A DNA stretch of 64,000 bases from Afipia birgiae 34632 (GTDB lineage Bacteria; Pseudomonadota; Alphaproteobacteria; Rhizobiales; Xanthobacteraceae). This document shows, piece after piece, positions 61,261 through 64,000 of the stretch. Every line of letters begins with the position of its first letter. Position 1 is the first letter of the stretch. The notes beneath the pieces were generated by a model. It worked only from the letters and a program-made list of their open reading frames with translations. It was not told the DNA's origin and ran no database searches. A program made the translations under genes and the position numbers. Location: contig NZ_HG326652.1 of the NCBI RefSeq assembly GCF_000308295.2, forward strand, positions 2,638,818 through 2,702,817, written 5' to 3'.

Positions 61261-61755
61261 ATGTCGAAATCAGCCTTGCAAGAAATGCCCCCCACCGACG
61301 ATGCGGCCGCCCACGCCCAGCGCCTGATTGAGGCCAACATCAATCCCCGCACCGGGCTGGCGACCGATTACCTGAATCATTTCAATGAGGCGATCATGCT
61401 TCTCGAAATGGTCCCGGATCTCCCCGAATGCATCGACGACTTCCTCGGCTGGGAGCCCATGAGCTATCGCGAGCACTTCGCGGCCTCGAATTTCAAGGCC
61501 CGCGATCTCGCCATCAGCGCTTATGATTCGAGCGACCCTGCCCTGCGCACCGAGTTCGACAACATTACCACGACCATGACCTCGATCCTGACGTCGGTGG
61601 GCGCGGCCATGCGTCAGGCCCGGCATGACGAAACCCGCGCCATCCTCGCCGAACAGGCCGCGGGCTGGATCAAGCCCCTCGTCACCCTGGCGGGGGCCAT
61701 GATCAACGGCGGCAGCAGCGACGCTGACGACGTCGACCAGATCATGAACCGCTGA
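61261..61755 (+). CDS. Conserved hypothetical protein
   Basis: 164 residues, mostly helical, acidic. Contains HFNEAIMLLEMVPDLPECIDDFLGW and SYREHFAASNFKARDLAISAY. I recall similar unnamed proteins in related bacteria but no function. Two bp upstream of the NUDIX gene, so probably one transcript. Confidence 0.75.
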   Translation: MSKSALQEMPPTDDAAAHAQRLIEANINPRTGLATDYLNHFNEAIMLLEMVPDLPECIDDFLGWEPMSYREHFAASNFKARDLAISAYDSSDPALRTEFDNITTTMTSILTSVGAAMRQARHDETRAILAEQAAGWIKPLVTLAGAMINGGSSDADDVDQIMNR

Positions 61756-61757
61756 CC

Positions 61758-62186
61758 GTGGCAGACTTCTCGCATACCGGTCCCCGTCTGGCCGTCAGCG
61801 CCGGCATTTTCCGCGACGGCAAGATCCTGCTGGTCCGCCGCGCCCGCGAGCCGGCCAAGGGCGTCTACACCTTTCCCGGCGGCCGGGTGGAGTACGGCGA
61901 AAGCCTGACCGACGCCCTGACCCGCGAAATCCGCGAGGAAACCGGCCTCGTGATCGAGATCGTCGGCCTTGTCGGCTACCGCGAAGCGCTGCCGGCCCGC
62001 ACCGGCGGCCACGGCCATTTCGTCGTCCTGCCGTTCGCCGCCCGCTGGGTCGCGAATGAAGTCGCGCTTAACGACGAACTGGACGACGCCCGCTGGCTTT
62101 CGCCCTCCTCCGCGGTCGACGGCCTGCGGGTCACCCAGGGACTGGACGAAACCATTCGGGCCGCCGCGGCCATGATGGGCCTGTAA
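61758..62186 (+). CDS. NUDIX hydrolase (ADP-ribose pyrophosphatase/MutT-like)
   Basis: 142 residues with a perfect NUDIX box, GGRVEYGESLTDALTREIREETGL (Gx5Ex7REUxEExGU). Starts with GTG two bases after the previous stop. Substrate could be ADP-ribose, NADH or a damaged nucleotide. Confidence 0.9.
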   Translation: MADFSHTGPRLAVSAGIFRDGKILLVRRAREPAKGVYTFPGGRVEYGESLTDALTREIREETGLVIEIVGLVGYREALPARTGGHGHFVVLPFAARWVANEVALNDELDDARWLSPSSAVDGLRVTQGLDETIRAAAAMMGL

Positions 62187-62226
62187 AGAGGGCCTTTGCC
62201 TTGCTTCCGGCCCGTTGAACGGGCAT

Positions 62227-62616
62227 ATGGCGGCCTTCATGATCAAGCGGATTTTCGCAATTTTCCTTGTGGCGGCAGTGGCCGGTCCGGTTCCGGTCCG
62301 GGCCCAGGACGCGGCTGCGCCGTTCGACGGCGACTTGCAGAGGCTCGCCGAAATCCTCGGCACGCTGCATTACCTGCGCGGAATCTGCGGCACCAATGAA
62401 GGTCAGAAGTGGCGCGCCGAGATGCAGGCGCTGGTCGATGCCGAGACACCTTCCGGCGAGCGCCGCAGCCGTATGATCGCGAGCTTCAACCGCGGCTATA
62501 ACGGGTTTCAGCAGACCTACCGCTCCTGCACCCCGGCCGCGAATGTCGCGATTCGCCGCTACCTGGAAGAAGGCTCGAAAATCTCCCGGGACCTGACGGC
62601 GCGCTACGCCAACTGA
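62227..62616 (+). CDS. TIGR02301-type exported protein
   Basis: 129 residues: signal peptide (MIKRIFAIFLVAAVAGPVPVRAQ) and a mature helical domain with LAEILGTLHYLRGICGTNEGQKWRAEMQALVDAE, which I recognise as the alphaproteobacterial family TIGR02301. Two cysteines (C in GICG and YRSC) may form a disulfide in the periplasm. Function unknown. ATG 62239 is an alternative start. Confidence 0.82.
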   Translation: MAAFMIKRIFAIFLVAAVAGPVPVRAQDAAAPFDGDLQRLAEILGTLHYLRGICGTNEGQKWRAEMQALVDAETPSGERRSRMIASFNRGYNGFQQTYRSCTPAANVAIRRYLEEGSKISRDLTARYAN

Positions 62617-62797
62617 CATTTTCCGGTGGATGGCGTTCCGGCGCCCGGAAGAAAATGCAGGAAATAACGCAATAACTTGCGTTCCCGCCGTTAACCTTTC
62701 CTAAAGAACCGGCTCGCGGGCCGCGTCCTGCATGCTATTCCTTGTGCAGTTTCAACCGTGCAGTCCGCCGGACGCGTTCCACAGGCAAATTGATTTC

Positions 62798-63064
62798 ATG
62801 TCGCATTCCTACCCTTGGACGTCCGCTCACGGCCTTTCGCCCGATCAGGATCAGAAGCGGGCGGCGCTGAACTATCTGAATGAGGCATGGGCGGAAGCGC
62901 GTCACGATGGCGTCGATGGCGATTGCCTGGCGCAGGCGAGCCTGTTCGCCGCGTTCGCTGAACTCGTCAGCACCTATGGCGAAGATGCGGTGGCGAAGTT
63001 CGTCGAAGGCCTCGCCGGCCGCATCCGCAGCGGCGAATTTTCGGTGGTGGAATTTCGGCAGTAG
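62798..63064 (+). CDS. Small conserved hypothetical protein
   Basis: 88 residues, MSHSYPWTSAHGLSPDQDQKRAALNYLNEAWAEA followed by LAQASLFAAFAELVSTYGEDAVAKFVEGLAGRI. All-helical, no signal or cysteines. Similar short proteins seem common in this bacterial family; no function known. Start at ATG 62798; the upstream extension is unlike coding sequence. Confidence 0.72.
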   Translation: MSHSYPWTSAHGLSPDQDQKRAALNYLNEAWAEARHDGVDGDCLAQASLFAAFAELVSTYGEDAVAKFVEGLAGRIRSGEFSVVEFRQ

Positions 63065-63203
63065 CCCCGTCTCGCTCCGATTTGATTTTCAAACAGCCAT
63101 TTCCAATCACGTCTGCAATTTCCAGATACAGCTTCGCGATCTCGCGACGCGATTGCGTCCGAGTTTTGCGGTGAACGTCCCGCCCTCTCAGGATTGAGGG
63201 CGC

Positions 63204-63305
63204 GCGGAACGCCGGATGCGCGAGCGCATCCGCAGCCCCGTGTGCAAGGTAGAAAGCACACGAGTGTCGTCACCACGGTTGCGCCGGAGGCATCCGGCGT
63301 TCCGC
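63204..63305. repeat. Structured intergenic repeat with 16-bp inverted arms
   Basis: GCGGAACGCCGGATGC (63204-63219) and GCATCCGGCGTTCCGC (63290-63305) are exact inverted copies. Inside are GATGCGC-GA-GCGCATC (63215-63230) and GTGTGC/GCACAC hairpins. The unit looks like a family-specific palindromic repeat rather than a gene. Confidence 0.7.
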
Positions 63306-63712
63306 ACGCAATGGTTGGAACGACCTCGTTCGCGCTCTCCCCGGTGGACGGCTCTTTCGCCACCGTTCTGGATCGTGAGTGACTTCCACCGCCACAGGGA
63401 CGACGGACCCTCCCGCTCCTTTCGACGTCAGCACCGCGACGCCGGGACCACGCGACTTTGGCCGTCCGCTGCTGCGCCGTCGTCGTTCGCGGTGCTTTTC
63501 ACAGCCACGAACCGAACGCCGCAAGCGGCCACCGCATCCCGCCCCGCGTATCGTGACGATCGCGAAACGCCCCTCATAACGGGGCAGGATAAGAAGGAAT
63601 ATAGTCCTATCAATGAAATTGTCAAGGAATGGGTTCGTGCCATCACGAAATGTTTCGGGCTTGTAGCCCGCATACAGCGTAGCGAAATGCGGACAGCACC
63701 AGCGTGAGCGGC

Positions 63713-63799
63713 CCCGGATTGCGCTTCGCTTCATCCGGGCTACGCTGGCTAATCCAGATTATGGATTCCGGGCCTGCGCCAAGAGGCGCATCCCGGAAT
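63713..63799. repeat. REP-like hairpins
   Basis: Two hairpins: CCCGGAT (63713-63719) with ATCCGGG (63733-63739), and ATTCCGGG-CC-TGCGCC with GGCGCA-T-CCCGGAAT (63765-63799, loop AAGA). Both resemble dispersed repeats common between genes in Bradyrhizobium relatives. The rest of 63065-63841 holds no gene I can support. Confidence 0.65.
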
Positions 63800-63841
63800 G
63801 ACAGACACTGGAATCCCGTGCCCCATAACGGCCCGCCGACA

Positions 63842-64000
63842 CTAAGCCTTCAGCGTCTCCAGAAACCGCACCGGCTCGCCAGTCGATGGCGTCGCGACCT
63901 CGCCCTGCCACATCACGCGCCTGCCGCGCACAAAGGTGCCGACCGGCCAGCCCTTGACCTTCACGCCGTCGTAAGGCGTCCAGCCCGCGCGCGAGGCGAC
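63842..64000 (-). CDS. Dihydroorotase-like amidohydrolase, C-terminal end (partial)
   Basis: Last 52 residues of a gene running in from the right edge: SRAGWTPYDGVKVKGWPVGTFVRG and RRVMWQGEV, ending FLETLKA. WTPYDG...GW.....RG is the C-terminal signature of the dihydroorotase/allantoinase group. In this position it may be the PyrC-like amidohydrolase; the catalytic part lies outside the window. Confidence 0.8.
   Translation of the reverse strand, partial: VASRAGWTPYDGVKVKGWPVGTFVRGRRVMWQGEVATPSTGEPVRFLETLKA

Noticed and set aside
1-64000. CRISPR arrays, rRNA genes, prophage structural genes
   Set aside because: No regularly spaced short repeats, rRNA sequence or phage modules seen on reading either strand.

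Overview
The window is about 60% G+C and looks like an alphaproteobacterium of the Nitrobacteraceae/Bradyrhizobiaceae type (Bradyrhizobium, Rhodopseudomonas, Afipia and relatives). The main evidence is a fixLJ-receiver-fixK2 cascade next to fixNOQP-fixGHIS with TTGAT-N4-ATCAA anaeroboxes, an AadR/FnrN-type regulator, and an oxalate-glyoxylate block. I cannot assign a genus from the sequence alone.

Layout. (1) 0.1-10.2 kb is C2 metabolism: oxalyl-CoA decarboxylase and its GntR regulator diverge from a fused NDP-forming acyl-CoA ligase, with paired operators between them. An IclR regulator and a gcl-hyi-glxR operon follow, taking glyoxylate to glycerate. (2) 10.2-31.0 kb is a large catabolic region of unknown substrate. 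One minus-strand train of eleven genes encodes a molybdenum hydroxylase (three subunits), a branched-chain-type ABC importer, a cyclase-family hydrolase, a HisD-like dehydrogenase and an SDR. Around it lie a LysR regulator, an LLM flavin monooxygenase, a deacetylase, a Gfo/Idh dehydrogenase, a group D two-component monooxygenase, a VOC protein, a TetR regulator, a BKACE enzyme and a beta-hydroxyacid dehydrogenase. A shared palindrome, ATTTATC-N4-GATAAAT, sits ahead of three of these transcription units. (3) 31.3-50.4 kb is the low-oxygen respiration island: universal stress proteins, fixGHIS, fixNOQP, FnrN/AadR, cytochrome c, a CBS protein, fixL, fixJ, a lone receiver and fixK2. (4) 50.5-55.0 kb holds an orphan ABC binding protein, an AMP-forming acyl-CoA ligase, a crotonase and a TetR regulator with tandem operators. 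(5) 55.4-56.7 kb is a 1.3-kb islet between 47-bp direct repeats of the 3' half of tRNA-Pro(CGG), carrying two convergent paralogous XRE-type genes and no integrase. (6) 56.8-64.0 kb is mostly housekeeping: Sua5, an FAD-linked hydroxyacid dehydrogenase, GNAT, two NUDIX proteins, YedK, conserved unknowns, an intergenic repeat region and the end of a dihydroorotase-like gene.

The most striking observation is that fixK2 is split by an IS21-family element of about 2.7 kb (istA, istB, imperfect terminal repeats, 7-bp target duplication). Removing the element and one duplicate restores an in-frame 232-residue FixK2. The low-oxygen cascade FixL-FixJ-FixK2 is therefore probably cut at its last step. 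The neighbouring FnrN/AadR protein keeps its four candidate cluster cysteines and a matching recognition helix, so it may still drive the anaeroboxes that precede fixNOQP, fixGHIS and other nearby genes.

The best candidates for undescribed biology are the catabolic region with its shared operator, and the tRNA-Pro islet with its paired regulators.
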